This document shows positions 1-7,959 of a stretch of DNA of 48,333 nt, piece after piece (positions within the stretch are counted from its first letter, which is position 1; each line of letters opens with the position of its first letter). This DNA comes from a virus. Under the pieces are notes generated by a model, which saw nothing but the letters and a program-made list of their open reading frames with translations, was not told where the DNA came from and ran no database searches. The stretch spans positions 1-48,333 of IMG/VR virus record IMGVR_UViG_3300009320_000027. One strand, written 5' to 3'. Both the position numbers and the translations under genes were made by a program.

Positions 1-1
1 C

Positions 2-403
2 GTGTTCGCCATGACCGCTGACCCGATGGGCATCGGGGACGGTACGGTGGATGCCGGAGTCGATGACGCGCTCATCGACGAGGTGTTCGGCGTCGAGGCC
101 GCCAAGAAGTCCGAAGACGAGGGCGAGGAGAAGGGCGAGGAAGAGGAAGCCGACAAGGAAGCCGCCAAGAAGTCCGACGACGACTCCGAAGAGGAAGTGG
201 TCGAAGAGGAAATCGAGGGCGAGACGGCGGCCAAGAAGGCGGACGAGCAGAAGCCCCAGCGCCCGAAGCAGGCCGCCGGACCCAAGACCGTCGGGAACAT
301 GACCCGGACCGCCGGACAGGCGGGCGACGCCGACGAGCTGCAAAGCCTCTGGAACACCGCCCCGGACGTTTCCGAGGTCTTCGGCATCCCGAAGGGCGAG
401 TAA
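2..403 (+). CDS. Acidic low-complexity protein, C-terminal part (scaffold- or protease-like), partial
   Basis: The frame is open from the window edge, so the true start is probably outside. The visible 133 residues are dominated by Glu, Asp and Lys, with a motif of the form AAKK followed by an acidic run repeated three times. A more ordinary tail follows, ending in VSEVFGIPKGE. The gene lies just upstream of a small virion protein and the major capsid protein. That position and composition are typical of capsid scaffold or prohead-protease/scaffold genes, but no catalytic motif is visible here, so the role is inferred from context only. It could equally be another disordered internal head protein. 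A hairpin terminator follows its stop. Confidence 0.55.
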   Translation: MFAMTADPMGIGDGTVDAGVDDALIDEVFGVEAAKKSEDEGEEKGEEEEADKEAAKKSDDDSEEEVVEEEIEGETAAKKADEQKPQRPKQAAGPKTVGNMTRTAGQAGDADELQSLWNTAPDVSEVFGIPKGE

Positions 404-414
404 CCGACCCCACG

Positions 415-438
415 GCACCCCCGATTATTCGGGGGTGC
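415..438 (+). terminator. Rho-independent terminator-like hairpin
   Basis: A perfect 10-bp stem (GCACCCCCGA paired with TCGGGGGTGC) closes a TTAT tetraloop 12 bases after the preceding stop codon. A short T-rich stretch follows at 446-450. It separates the scaffold-like gene from the next transcription unit. Confidence 0.75.
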
Positions 439-584
439 TAGGGTGGTTTTCACTAACCGCCCTATATATGGGCCGTATTAGTGGATGAAAGGTCGCCTCG
501 GGGGGTGGCCTGACCTTGGAGGTTCCGAATGGGACCAGTACCCCACCGACCCTGTGAACAGGGTTCAGCAGCAAGGAGGTAATC
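439..584 (+). promoter_or_regulatory. Leader region before capsid genes, with TATA-type motif and possible 17-codon leader peptide
   Basis: This gap holds a TATATAT motif at 463-469, which may be a phage promoter element. It also holds a short frame at 529-582 (17 codons, starting ATG GGA CCA). That frame has a good GGAGG site upstream and ends inside the Shine-Dalgarno region of the next gene. A six-pair hairpin (ACCCTG/CAGGGT) lies inside it. Translational coupling through a leader peptide is possible but unproven. Confidence 0.3.
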
Positions 585-1280
585 ATGCCGCTGGATGGAC
601 AGGCTTCGGGTGGATGGACGGAAAGCTCGTCGGCTCTCCGATTGCTGAATGCGGGTGTCCGCAACAGCATCGGGATTCTCACCGACGACGCCTACACCCA
701 GACCAACCCGACTGCGGTGGCCACGAATGTCACGACACGGGTGGACCAGACCCTCACGGGCGTCCTCTCCGGTTCCGTGGCCTTCACCCGGCCAGACGCA
801 GGAAGCAACTTCGTGGGTGGCCCCGGCAGCAATGCCGTTCAGGTCGCCATCGCCGCAGACGTGGCTCAGGCCATCGGCTACCGCGTTCTCGGCGTCTTCA
901 TCAACAGTGCCAACGGAAACTCATACGAGAACCTGCCCGGCATCGCGTCCGGGAAGGGGCCGTACATGAGCGCCCAAGGCACCTACGGGAACGCCCTCTA
1001 CGAGACGGCCCTCATCGGGGACTCGGTGGGAGGCGACCCGGCGGCAGGCGCGGCCATCACGTACACGAACGGGCAGCGCCTCATCGCCTCGCGGAACGGC
1101 TTTTTGATGCCTCGGGACCAGCTCAACGCTGCCGGTCTGGCCATCGTCTCGTGCGATGACCAAGCCTGCGCCGCAGAGAGCTTCGTCCTCGCGGCGGACA
1201 ACAGCTCGACCATGATTGGCATCCTCAAGATGCCGCCGGACAGCGTGCAGACGGAGCTGGTCTACGACCAGCGAGTCTAA
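585..1280 (+). CDS. Small virion protein upstream of the major capsid protein (decoration-type candidate)
   Basis: A 231-residue protein with a perfect AAGGAGG site six bases before its ATG. The sequence is rich in Gly, Ala, Ser, Thr and Asn, with no membrane segment and no signal peptide, which suits a beta-rich secreted-free structural protein. Two Cys pairs appear only near the end (CDDQAC). It sits 18 bases before the major capsid protein gene, in the same transcription unit. Head decoration or stabilising proteins commonly occupy this slot, so that is the best guess. I do not recognise a named family. Confidence 0.6.
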   Translation: MPLDGQASGGWTESSSALRLLNAGVRNSIGILTDDAYTQTNPTAVATNVTTRVDQTLTGVLSGSVAFTRPDAGSNFVGGPGSNAVQVAIAADVAQAIGYRVLGVFINSANGNSYENLPGIASGKGPYMSAQGTYGNALYETALIGDSVGGDPAAGAAITYTNGQRLIASRNGFLMPRDQLNAAGLAIVSCDDQACAAESFVLAADNSSTMIGILKMPPDSVQTELVYDQRV

Positions 1281-1298
1281 CCAAGGGAGGTTACTACC

Positions 1299-2171
1299 AT
1301 GAGTGTATCGAACGCGACCAAGCAGCGCGTCATCGGTGAACTCATCAAGACCCCCCAAGGTCGGATGAGGCTCGCTGCCAGCATGACGCAACCCCTTCGC
1401 ACCCGGCGTGACTACGCCGCCGTGGGGCGCAAGACGTTCCTCGTGGAACAACTGCCGGATGGGGCATTGCCCATCTACGACAAGGACCCGGACGTGACAG
1501 CGTATGTGGTCGGAGAGGAGGGTCAGAACATCCTCGCCGTCACCAAGCCGCGCAGGGTCATCTTCCCGCTGTTCGAGATTGCCTCGAACCCCGAAATCCC
1601 GCTGACCCAAATCAAGGAACGGCGCTTCGACCTCATCGAGCGGTCGCAAGACCTCGCCCGTTCAACGATTCAGGCCGCCGAGGACGAGAGGGTGTTCGCG
1701 GTACTCGACAGCATCGCAACCGCAGGCTTCGACAGCCTGCCCGCCCAGCTCAACCCCGACATCCCCGTGGTGGCCCCGCTCTCGGGCGCGGTACTCGCGG
1801 ATGCCTTCTCGCTCATCGAACGCCACGACCTTCGGGTCGCCCGCGTCTACATGAACGCGAGGGACTACGCCGACCTGCGGAAGTTCGGGCGCGACATCCT
1901 CGACATCGAGTCGCAGGCCACCCTGCTGAAGACCGGCCTCATGGCGACCCTCTGGGGCGCACAGGTCGTGACCAGCAGGCTCGTCCCCGTGGGAACGGTC
2001 TACGTATGCTGCGAGCCGGAACACTTCGGTCGGATTCCCGTCCGTACCGAGCTGACCGTGCTGTCCGCAGACGACCCCAAGACCCGGACCATCGGCTTCT
2101 CGGTGTTCGAGAACCTCGGCCTCGGTGCCTTCAACCCCCGTGGACTCACCCGCCTGACCATCACCCGGTAA
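1299..2171 (+). CDS. Major capsid protein, probable HK97 fold
   Basis: A 290-residue protein preceded by GGGAGG. Features expected of this class of capsid protein include an N-terminal helical region (residues 1-40), a long central helix containing the run EDERVFAVLDSI, and a beta-rich C-terminal half. The C-terminal half ends with the pattern PVRTELTVLSADDP then GFSVFENLGLG. This tail pattern is what I associate with phage major capsid proteins that lack a separate delta domain. Size, position behind scaffold and decoration-type genes, and a strong terminator immediately after it fit a highly expressed capsid gene. Fold assignment is from memory of the family, not a search. Confidence 0.75.
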   Translation: MSVSNATKQRVIGELIKTPQGRMRLAASMTQPLRTRRDYAAVGRKTFLVEQLPDGALPIYDKDPDVTAYVVGEEGQNILAVTKPRRVIFPLFEIASNPEIPLTQIKERRFDLIERSQDLARSTIQAAEDERVFAVLDSIATAGFDSLPAQLNPDIPVVAPLSGAVLADAFSLIERHDLRVARVYMNARDYADLRKFGRDILDIESQATLLKTGLMATLWGAQVVTSRLVPVGTVYVCCEPEHFGRIPVRTELTVLSADDPKTRTIGFSVFENLGLGAFNPRGLTRLTITR

Positions 2172-2210
2172 CGGGTGAAGTGGCGGCCCACTGGGCCAAC
2201 CTGACCCAAT

Positions 2211-2259
2211 CGAACGCCCGGCCCCCGAGCCGGGCGTTCGTGTCTCTGGTCACTTTTTT
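2211..2259 (+). terminator. Strong Rho-independent terminator after the capsid gene
   Basis: A perfect 12-bp stem (CGAACGCCCGGC with GCCGGGCGTTCG) closes a six-base CCCCGA loop at 2211-2240. A run of six T follows at 2254-2259. It ends the capsid transcription unit before the lower-GC helicase gene. Confidence 0.85.
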
Positions 2260-2317
2260 CTCCCCAAGTAGGTCCTCTTTGACCCTCTTCCGAGTAGCAA
2301 GGTAACAAGGAGGGTCC

Positions 2318-4903
2318 ATGTCCAGACAATCCGCTCCCCATGGCATTGATGACCTCATTGCAGGCACCCTTGGGCTACCTAAAAAAGAACTGTGGGACTA
2401 TCAAGTCTTTCACGCCTACGAGCTTGTGGGACAACTACTCACGGACCACGTAACCATATTGGGTGGCCCCATGGGGTGCGGGAAGACTATCATCGTCCGG
2501 TACTCTGTTGAGATTCTTCTCTCGACTGGGGCACTGCGGGCGGCCTTGGTTGTAGCCCCCCAGCACCAAATCAAAGCCAGTTGGAGCGAGGGCGCGGTCC
2601 TGACCCTCCCCAAGAAATACGACCCTACGGTCTGGGAACTCGGGTCAGGGGTCACTATCCGACAAGACCAGTGGGAGGAAGTGTCCAAACCCTCCTATGA
2701 GCTGGCTCCGTGGTTGGCGCAGAAGTCACCCACCCCCAGAACTCTGGTTGCAACCCATCAGGGCCTCCTCACTGCGTTTGACTCGGCTCGCGGGGGCTTC
2801 TTCGAGAAGGGATTGGATGGGAAATTCACAGACAAGAAGCTCGATTTGACCGGGAGACTCCTTATCCTCGATGAAACCCATCATGTCGCTGTGGACAACG
2901 CAATGGGGCGAGCCGTAAAGGCTTGGGAGGAGCAAGGAGGAATGCTGGCATACGTTTCCGGGACATTGTTCCGGCAGTCGGGCAAGATACGTCTTCCCGA
3001 CATCACGCCGTCGTTCCGTTCACAGGCACAGCACGTTATGGAGGGGTTCGCCCCGGAGCTTAATTTCGAGTTCAAGAATTTTTCCTTCAAAGCATTGTCC
3101 AAGGAGAGTTTGGCGGGGGACATATTACCGGAGGGCGACCTGTCGACGCTGGCCAAGGAAATCGTCCAGTGGTGGGATAATGCAGAGCGGCCCCCTTTCG
3201 TCCTTGTAGTCCCCCGTGCTTCCAAAAAGACCACGATGGGTTCCAAGAAATGGGCGGTGATGCTGAAAAGAGAGTTTGAAAAACTCCCAGAAGCCCCACG
3301 AGTATTCGATGCTGTCGGGTCTTCACAGGACGTTAAGGAGCGACTCTACCGTGTATTGAGGGAAGAACGGGCGCGAGCCTCGAAAGGGGAAGAACGGGCA
3401 TGGGATATTTTCCTCGCGGGTAAGCGATTTGATGAGGGGACTGACTGGCCCTTCTGTTGTGCCGTGGGGGTCATCGGGCTTCCCCGTTCTTTGCTTCGTA
3501 TCATGCAACTGATGGGACGCGGGGGCCGGAGGAAGGATAATCTGGTTGGTATCCCACCGAGATACCAAAGATGTTCTACGATGGTGTTTTTCATGCCCGC
3601 CAGCCATGTCGAGAAGGCGTGGGCTGCTTATGAGAGGGACCATGCGGAATATGTGTGGTCCCTCTCCACGGCGTGGGTGAATTATCAGACCATCTCCAAA
3701 TACCTCGCGGAGCAAAGAAAGACTGGCACAGGTTTGGAGGTCCTGCGTAAGAGGGCTGGGGACAAACCCAAAAGCGCCCTTGTCTGGTTGGCCATCACCT
3801 CCCTCCTCGGGTGGGATATAGAGAAGACACACAGGGTCTACACGCTGCTCCAACAGGCTGTCATTGCAGCCAAAAAGCGTAAACCCACCAAGGCCGAATT
3901 AGAACAATGTCTCCGTGTCCGTCTGGGGTGTGACGACCGGCAGATTGCGGACGCCTTTCGGGCTTATCAGGTCCGGCAACTCATGGGAAATCCCAAAGAA
4001 CTTCAGCAGTTCGCTGCTCGTGTGACCCGGATGGTAGAGGGGACCAAGGTCAGCGACCGTCTCATCCGTCAGGAGTTACAGGTTTCATTCGATAAGGCCA
4101 CGGAGGACTTCTCGGACCTCGTGGATGCCTCTAGGGCGACTCAGACGCTCGTGGCCACCATCAAGGGGCAAACCGCAAAGCAGGTGGAGCGTGCGCTTCG
4201 GGAGGTCCTTCAGATACCAGACTATACATTGCCGGAGGTCACGGATATTGTTCAGCGGTATTTTGACCAGACCGGCAATGTACCGGACGCCGCTACCCGT
4301 GACAACTTGGAGAGGTACACCGGGGAGCCGCGTGTCACATTCCATCTTCTCAACAAGCACCTTATTGAGAAATTCGACGGGATGACCCTTTTACGTCTTA
4401 CGCAGGACATGGGGCTGGGGGGCTGGTCGGGGGGTCCTCGGAATAAGCATCAGATGGCGTTCGAGAAATTCCACCGGCAGAACCCGACTATATTGGAGCG
4501 ATTCATCGAAGGGGCTTTGGACCACCGGGCTGCGGGCAACACCAGATGCTCCATCCAACAGCTCGACGGGAAGCTGCGGTATGCCGACGGAGGCCATCCT
4601 TATGTGGACTCCAATATCACCTCGTACTACGTCCGAGTTATTATCAGTCTCGTCCCTGCCCTCACTGGATTCTTCAAGACTTTGAGTAAGGCCGACCGGG
4701 TTGTGGACCTGAAGGCTCTCGGTATCGACTGGGCGGACCGGAGATGGGATGACTACCACATCCGAGCTGGGGGGGAGTTGCCTCGGGAAATGCCCCGGAG
4801 GCTCGCGGGGGCCAATTCGGACTCGAAGAAAGCACCTGTGACCGCTCGGGCTTTCACTTTCCGCCCGGACGACATCGACATCTTTGAGGTCTTTGATGCC
4901 TAG
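2318..4903 (+). CDS. Superfamily 2 DEAD/DEAH-type helicase or translocase
   Basis: An 861-residue protein with clear SF2 ATPase motifs. Walker A is GGPMGCGKT at residues 49-57, the DExH-type Walker B is DETHH at 185-189, and a motif III-like VSGT follows about 30 residues later. A motif VI-like QLMGRGGRR lies at 397-405. The C-terminal 450 residues are of unknown fold and probably bind nucleic acid or partners. The start is set by AACAAGGAGGG five bases upstream. Codon use is visibly less GC-rich at third positions than in the capsid genes, suggesting later acquisition. The gene overlaps the next one by eight bases, so the two are probably co-translated. Whether it serves replication, repair or an anti-host or anti-phage function cannot be decided. 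Confidence 0.85.
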   Translation: MSRQSAPHGIDDLIAGTLGLPKKELWDYQVFHAYELVGQLLTDHVTILGGPMGCGKTIIVRYSVEILLSTGALRAALVVAPQHQIKASWSEGAVLTLPKKYDPTVWELGSGVTIRQDQWEEVSKPSYELAPWLAQKSPTPRTLVATHQGLLTAFDSARGGFFEKGLDGKFTDKKLDLTGRLLILDETHHVAVDNAMGRAVKAWEEQGGMLAYVSGTLFRQSGKIRLPDITPSFRSQAQHVMEGFAPELNFEFKNFSFKALSKESLAGDILPEGDLSTLAKEIVQWWDNAERPPFVLVVPRASKKTTMGSKKWAVMLKREFEKLPEAPRVFDAVGSSQDVKERLYRVLREERARASKGEERAWDIFLAGKRFDEGTDWPFCCAVGVIGLPRSLLRIMQLMGRGGRRKDNLVGIPPRYQRCSTMVFFMPASHVEKAWAAYERDHAEYVWSLSTAWVNYQTISKYLAEQRKTGTGLEVLRKRAGDKPKSALVWLAITSLLGWDIEKTHRVYTLLQQAVIAAKKRKPTKAELEQCLRVRLGCDDRQIADAFRAYQVRQLMGNPKELQQFAARVTRMVEGTKVSDRLIRQELQVSFDKATEDFSDLVDASRATQTLVATIKGQTAKQVERALREVLQIPDYTLPEVTDIVQRYFDQTGNVPDAATRDNLERYTGEPRVTFHLLNKHLIEKFDGMTLLRLTQDMGLGGWSGGPRNKHQMAFEKFHRQNPTILERFIEGALDHRAAGNTRCSIQQLDGKLRYADGGHPYVDSNITSYYVRVIISLVPALTGFFKTLSKADRVVDLKALGIDWADRRWDDYHIRAGGELPREMPRRLAGANSDSKKAPVTARAFTFRPDDIDIFEVFDA

Positions 4904-5561
4904 ATTGGTCAAGGACGATTACCACGAAGGGGCCAAGGAGAAGCACCAGACACGCCTGAAGACGTTGGAGTGGGTGACTGGCCCCACCAGCCGATTATGT
5001 GGGCGCAAGGGGCTTCTCTGTGGCTGGGCAGAGCTGACTGGCAGCAAGGACATGACTCCCCGATTGCTTCTGAACCGAGGACTCCTGTCCCCCGAAGCGC
5101 CGTACATAGGGATAAACACAGACGCCGCCCAACTCGCGGCCAACCGAATTCTTTACGAGAAGGAAACTCGGGCAGGGCTTGTGAGATGGGTACATGGGGA
5201 TATGAATCAACTCCTCGGGACTGGCCGATTGGCCAATGTCGGGGTGCTGGTCTACGACAGCTTCGATGCTATAGGGCAAACCAAACTTGTGAAGGGCAAA
5301 AAACGTCTCATCGAGTTCGGGCAGCGTCAGGCACAGTCGTTGCCTTCGGGTCAATGCCTTGTAGTTATCAATCTCGTCCATCGCGGGTCGCCCGGCCTCG
5401 GAGAACAAACTGCGTTAGAGACATGGAAGACGGGGCTTGCCAGAGAATTGGGGCAAGAGCGAGTACCCGAAGAGTGTTTTCACATCTACCGGAACAGCGA
5501 CAGCAGACGGCGTATGGTTCTGTGCCGCCTGCTGTTCGATTGTATGGTTCTTCGGGTCTAG
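4896..5561 (+). CDS. Methyltransferase-like Rossmann-type protein, uncertain
   Basis: A 221-residue protein whose ATG lies inside the last codons of the helicase gene, with GAGGT seven bases upstream. An upstream in-frame TTG at 4884 is less likely. A stretch reading PYIGINTDAAQLAANRIL followed by a WVHGDM segment and then VGVLVYDSFDAIG resembles the post-motif-I, motif-II and motif-IV strands of class I SAM-dependent methyltransferases. The canonical glycine-rich motif I is weak, so catalysis is unproven. Translational overlap with the helicase suggests the two act together. Base composition matches the helicase rather than the virion genes. Confidence 0.45.
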   Translation: MPRLVKDDYHEGAKEKHQTRLKTLEWVTGPTSRLCGRKGLLCGWAELTGSKDMTPRLLLNRGLLSPEAPYIGINTDAAQLAANRILYEKETRAGLVRWVHGDMNQLLGTGRLANVGVLVYDSFDAIGQTKLVKGKKRLIEFGQRQAQSLPSGQCLVVINLVHRGSPGLGEQTALETWKTGLARELGQERVPEECFHIYRNSDSRRRMVLCRLLFDCMVLRV

Positions 5562-6157
5562 TCTTCTTGAGCGGCAACGGTCCTTCGTCGGACACCTTCG
5601 AGGCGGCTCTCGACCTCCTCCCAGTTGGTGCCGTCGAAGCGGATGACGTTGGGGTGGGTGAAGTCTGCATTCCACGGCCACGCAGGCATGATGACCAGTC
5701 CTCTGGGACGCCATTCCAGCCAGCGTTTCACGTAGGGTGGCCAGTCGTCCACCAGCACCTTGCCGTAGACCAGCCCCTTGTCCTCTGTGATGGTCACAGA
5801 TGCCTCTGGGACATGCTCACGGCACCATTCCACCTTCTCGGTCCACGCAGAGGTGGTGTTGAACGGCCCCTTGGTCAGGATGTGTACCCTGAACCCCAAC
5901 TTCAGGAGAAGCTGGTAGACCCTCATGCCGGGCGGGTATGGCGGCAGGTTCCGCCAGAATCCGGGCTGTTTCTTGATGAGGCTCTTGCGGGCGTCGAGCC
6001 AGTCCTCGTCATCGTCGGTCGGTCCCCGGTGTTCAACGACGGGTTCGTTGGGGGAGGCAAGGCGAAAAAGGGCTTGGGACATCACACTGTCGAGGTCGCA
6101 GGTGGTCCCATCCATGTCCACGAGGGCCACGAGTTCGGGGGATTTCTTGTCAGGCAT
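5558..6157 (-). CDS. HAD-family 5'(3')-deoxyribonucleotidase-like protein
   Basis: A 199-residue protein with the HAD signature VDMDGT (nucleophile Asp14, acid/base Asp16). A motif II Thr lies in ILTKGP near residue 97, and a motif III/IV segment VLVDDWPP carries the Asp pair. The fold and spacing match cytosolic 5'(3')-deoxyribonucleotidases (NT5C type), which dephosphorylate deoxynucleoside monophosphates. Phages often carry these with nucleotide-pool genes. A GGGAG site lies eight bases before the ATG. The gene is convergent with the methyltransferase-like gene, overlapping it by four bases, and divergent from the next virion gene. The substrate is not determinable from sequence. Confidence 0.75.
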   Translation of the reverse strand: MPDKKSPELVALVDMDGTTCDLDSVMSQALFRLASPNEPVVEHRGPTDDDEDWLDARKSLIKKQPGFWRNLPPYPPGMRVYQLLLKLGFRVHILTKGPFNTTSAWTEKVEWCREHVPEASVTITEDKGLVYGKVLVDDWPPYVKRWLEWRPRGLVIMPAWPWNADFTHPNVIRFDGTNWEEVESRLEGVRRRTVAAQED

Positions 6158-6287
6158 ACTTTTCTCCCAGTGTCCTATCTGTAATACTCCATCGACAAGA
6201 AAATGAGCCGCTCATGAATTTTGTGGGTATCGTGACGCAGCAGCCCCGGAATATCGGGGTAACGAGTAGAACCGTGGAGGTTTGACC
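6158..6287. promoter_or_regulatory. Divergent intergenic region with TAATACT motif and small hairpin
   Basis: This region separates the minus-strand nucleotidase from the plus-strand gene at 6288. It contains GTAATACTCC at 6181-6190, similar to TATA-type motifs before other virion genes, and a five-pair hairpin (CCCCG/CGGGG, 6244-6259). GTGGAGG at 6274-6280 sets the next start. Confidence 0.3.
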
Positions 6288-7475
6288 ATGAGTGACATCG
6301 TATTCGTTACGGGTGAGTTCCAGAAGTTTCGGGTGACGGGTTCGGCGGGCCTGCATCTCGGGCAGTACGAGATGAACCTCCCGGAGAACGCCATCATCGA
6401 GTTCGACGGGCAGACCGTCCGGTACGCCGGGAAGGACTACGCAGCCCCCGCCGTGCAGGGCGCGGTACGGTCCAACTGGGTCGTCCCCGAAGCCGATAGC
6501 GTGTCCCAGTACGTCCCGAAGCCCGCCGGAGTTCGGGTCAAGGAGGCCCAGTCCACCGGGGACAAGCGGGAGGACGTGGACGTAGGCAGCGCCTCGGAAG
6601 AGGAGCGTGTCGTCGGGGATGTGGCCAACCAGAAGCAGAAGCGGGACGATGCCTCGACGGCGGCGATGTCCCGTCCCTTGGGGTCGAATGACCCGGCCAA
6701 CGCGCCCGCGCCTGCGGCTCCTGCCGAAGACGCAACGGCGGCCCCTCCGGCGGGTCCGGTCACGGCCACCGAGCCTCCCGCTCCCGTCAAGTTCCCGACC
6801 GTCGTGGACGAAGGAAGCGAGGGTGTCGTGGTGGGGCAGGCTACCAAGGAGGCCAAGGAGGCCGCCGCAGCCGAGGCCGAGGCAGCCCCCGCAGCCGCCG
6901 CCTCCGACGAGGGCGTCCCGGTCGCCGGGGTCAAGTTCAGCGACCCCAAGACCAAGGTGAACCTCGGGGATGCCGAGCAGGTCCGGGCGGCCAAGGAAGC
7001 GGGGCAGAAGCCTTCCGAGAACCTCGGCAAGGCCGCCCCGCCCGAGAGGCAGGCCAGCAAGGAGGAAATCGCCGCCGCTCGTGCGGCCACGGGTCGGGAA
7101 GCGCCCGCGTCCGGCGCTCCGCCGCTCCAAGCCCCCAGCACCACCATCGCGGAAGGCGAAGACATCAAGGCCACCGGAGAAGGCGGAGCCACCGGGGATG
7201 TGTCCGAGGCGAAGACGGGCGAAACCCTGACGGAGCTTCTCCCGGATGCCGCCTCCACAGGCGTCCCCGACCCCACACCCGCAGCTCCCGCCGCCCCTGC
7301 GGCCCCGGACATCACATGGGACAGGTCGGGCCACTGGCAGGCGCGTGTGACCAAGGCGCTGAAGCACGCGGACGACGCCGGGACGATGACCAAGATTCTG
7401 GCCGCCGAGACTCCCGCCGTGCAGAAGCACATCAAGGCCGGGCTGACGAAGCTCGGAAAGCCCATCCCCGAATAG
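6288..7475 (+). CDS. Probable virion protein with long Ala/Pro/Glu-rich linker
   Basis: A 395-residue protein starting eight bases after GTGGAGG. A compact N-terminal domain (about residues 1-75, beta-rich, with EFQKFRVTGSAGLHLGQYEM) is followed by about 260 residues of Ala, Pro, Glu and Lys-rich low complexity. The linker encodes extended repeats of AA and PA. A short helical C-terminal module (last 55 residues, starting near ITWDRSGHWQARV) closes the protein. The two folded ends joined by a flexible linker suit a tethering or head-interior protein. The low complexity produces long but meaningless frames on the opposite strand. No family recognised. Confidence 0.6.
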   Translation: MSDIVFVTGEFQKFRVTGSAGLHLGQYEMNLPENAIIEFDGQTVRYAGKDYAAPAVQGAVRSNWVVPEADSVSQYVPKPAGVRVKEAQSTGDKREDVDVGSASEEERVVGDVANQKQKRDDASTAAMSRPLGSNDPANAPAPAAPAEDATAAPPAGPVTATEPPAPVKFPTVVDEGSEGVVVGQATKEAKEAAAAEAEAAPAAAASDEGVPVAGVKFSDPKTKVNLGDAEQVRAAKEAGQKPSENLGKAAPPERQASKEEIAAARAATGREAPASGAPPLQAPSTTIAEGEDIKATGEGGATGDVSEAKTGETLTELLPDAASTGVPDPTPAAPAAPAAPDITWDRSGHWQARVTKALKHADDAGTMTKILAAETPAVQKHIKAGLTKLGKPIPE

Positions 7476-7539
7476 TCTTTTCGCTAGTCCTTCAATCAAG
7501 ACCCCCATGTAGGAGCCGCACTGCGGACCGGAGGACTTG

Positions 7540-7959
7540 ATGGAAGCGAAAAAGATGGACCGGACCGCCAGCAGTCAGGCTGCATGGGCGCTGTTGACCG
7601 AAGGTGTGACCCGCGCCCGAGTGGACGCCCACCGTTTGCATCATCTCGTGTCGCGTGCAGAAAAGCTCATCGAAGCCTCCGACCATCGGGAACATTTCTA
7701 CGAGGAAGCAGGGGACCTCATCCACGCAGTCCCCCGTAGATTGCAGTCCCTCGAACTCGCCCTCGACCGGACCGGGTTGGCGTTGAGCAGGATGGGGACC
7801 GACTTCTTGGAATCCCGACTCCCCCTGTCCGACAAGGTGATGGTGGACGAAGCCGTGTCCTCCGCCTTCGGGGGGTCCAGCGTTCGCCACTCCACAGCAG
7901 CCCAGCGTGTGGCCGCCCGGTATCTGGCGGCCAAGGTCCGTAAGGCACGGAAGGAATGA
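7540..7959 (+). CDS. Small helical phage protein with QRVAARYL tail motif
   Basis: A 139-residue, mostly helical protein. GGAGG sits six bases before the ATG; an in-frame TTG one codon upstream is not needed. The C-terminus ends AAQRVAARYLAAK followed by basic residues. The neighbouring SWIM protein ends with the related ALQRVVRRYL, so these two adjacent genes share a short C-terminal motif (see findings). Its stop overlaps the next start as ATGA, implying coupled translation. No enzymatic motif or membrane segment is visible, and the function is unknown. Confidence 0.65.
   Translation: MEAKKMDRTASSQAAWALLTEGVTRARVDAHRLHHLVSRAEKLIEASDHREHFYEEAGDLIHAVPRRLQSLELALDRTGLALSRMGTDFLESRLPLSDKVMVDEAVSSAFGGSSVRHSTAAQRVAARYLAAKVRKARKE

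Noticed and set aside
2279-2308. TTGACC with TAACAA as a helicase promoter
   Set aside because: The would-be -10 overlaps the ribosome-binding region, leaving no space for a leader.
6150-7508. Long minus-strand frames opposite the Ala/Pro-rich virion gene
   Set aside because: They mirror the repetitive low-complexity coding sequence and have no start signals.
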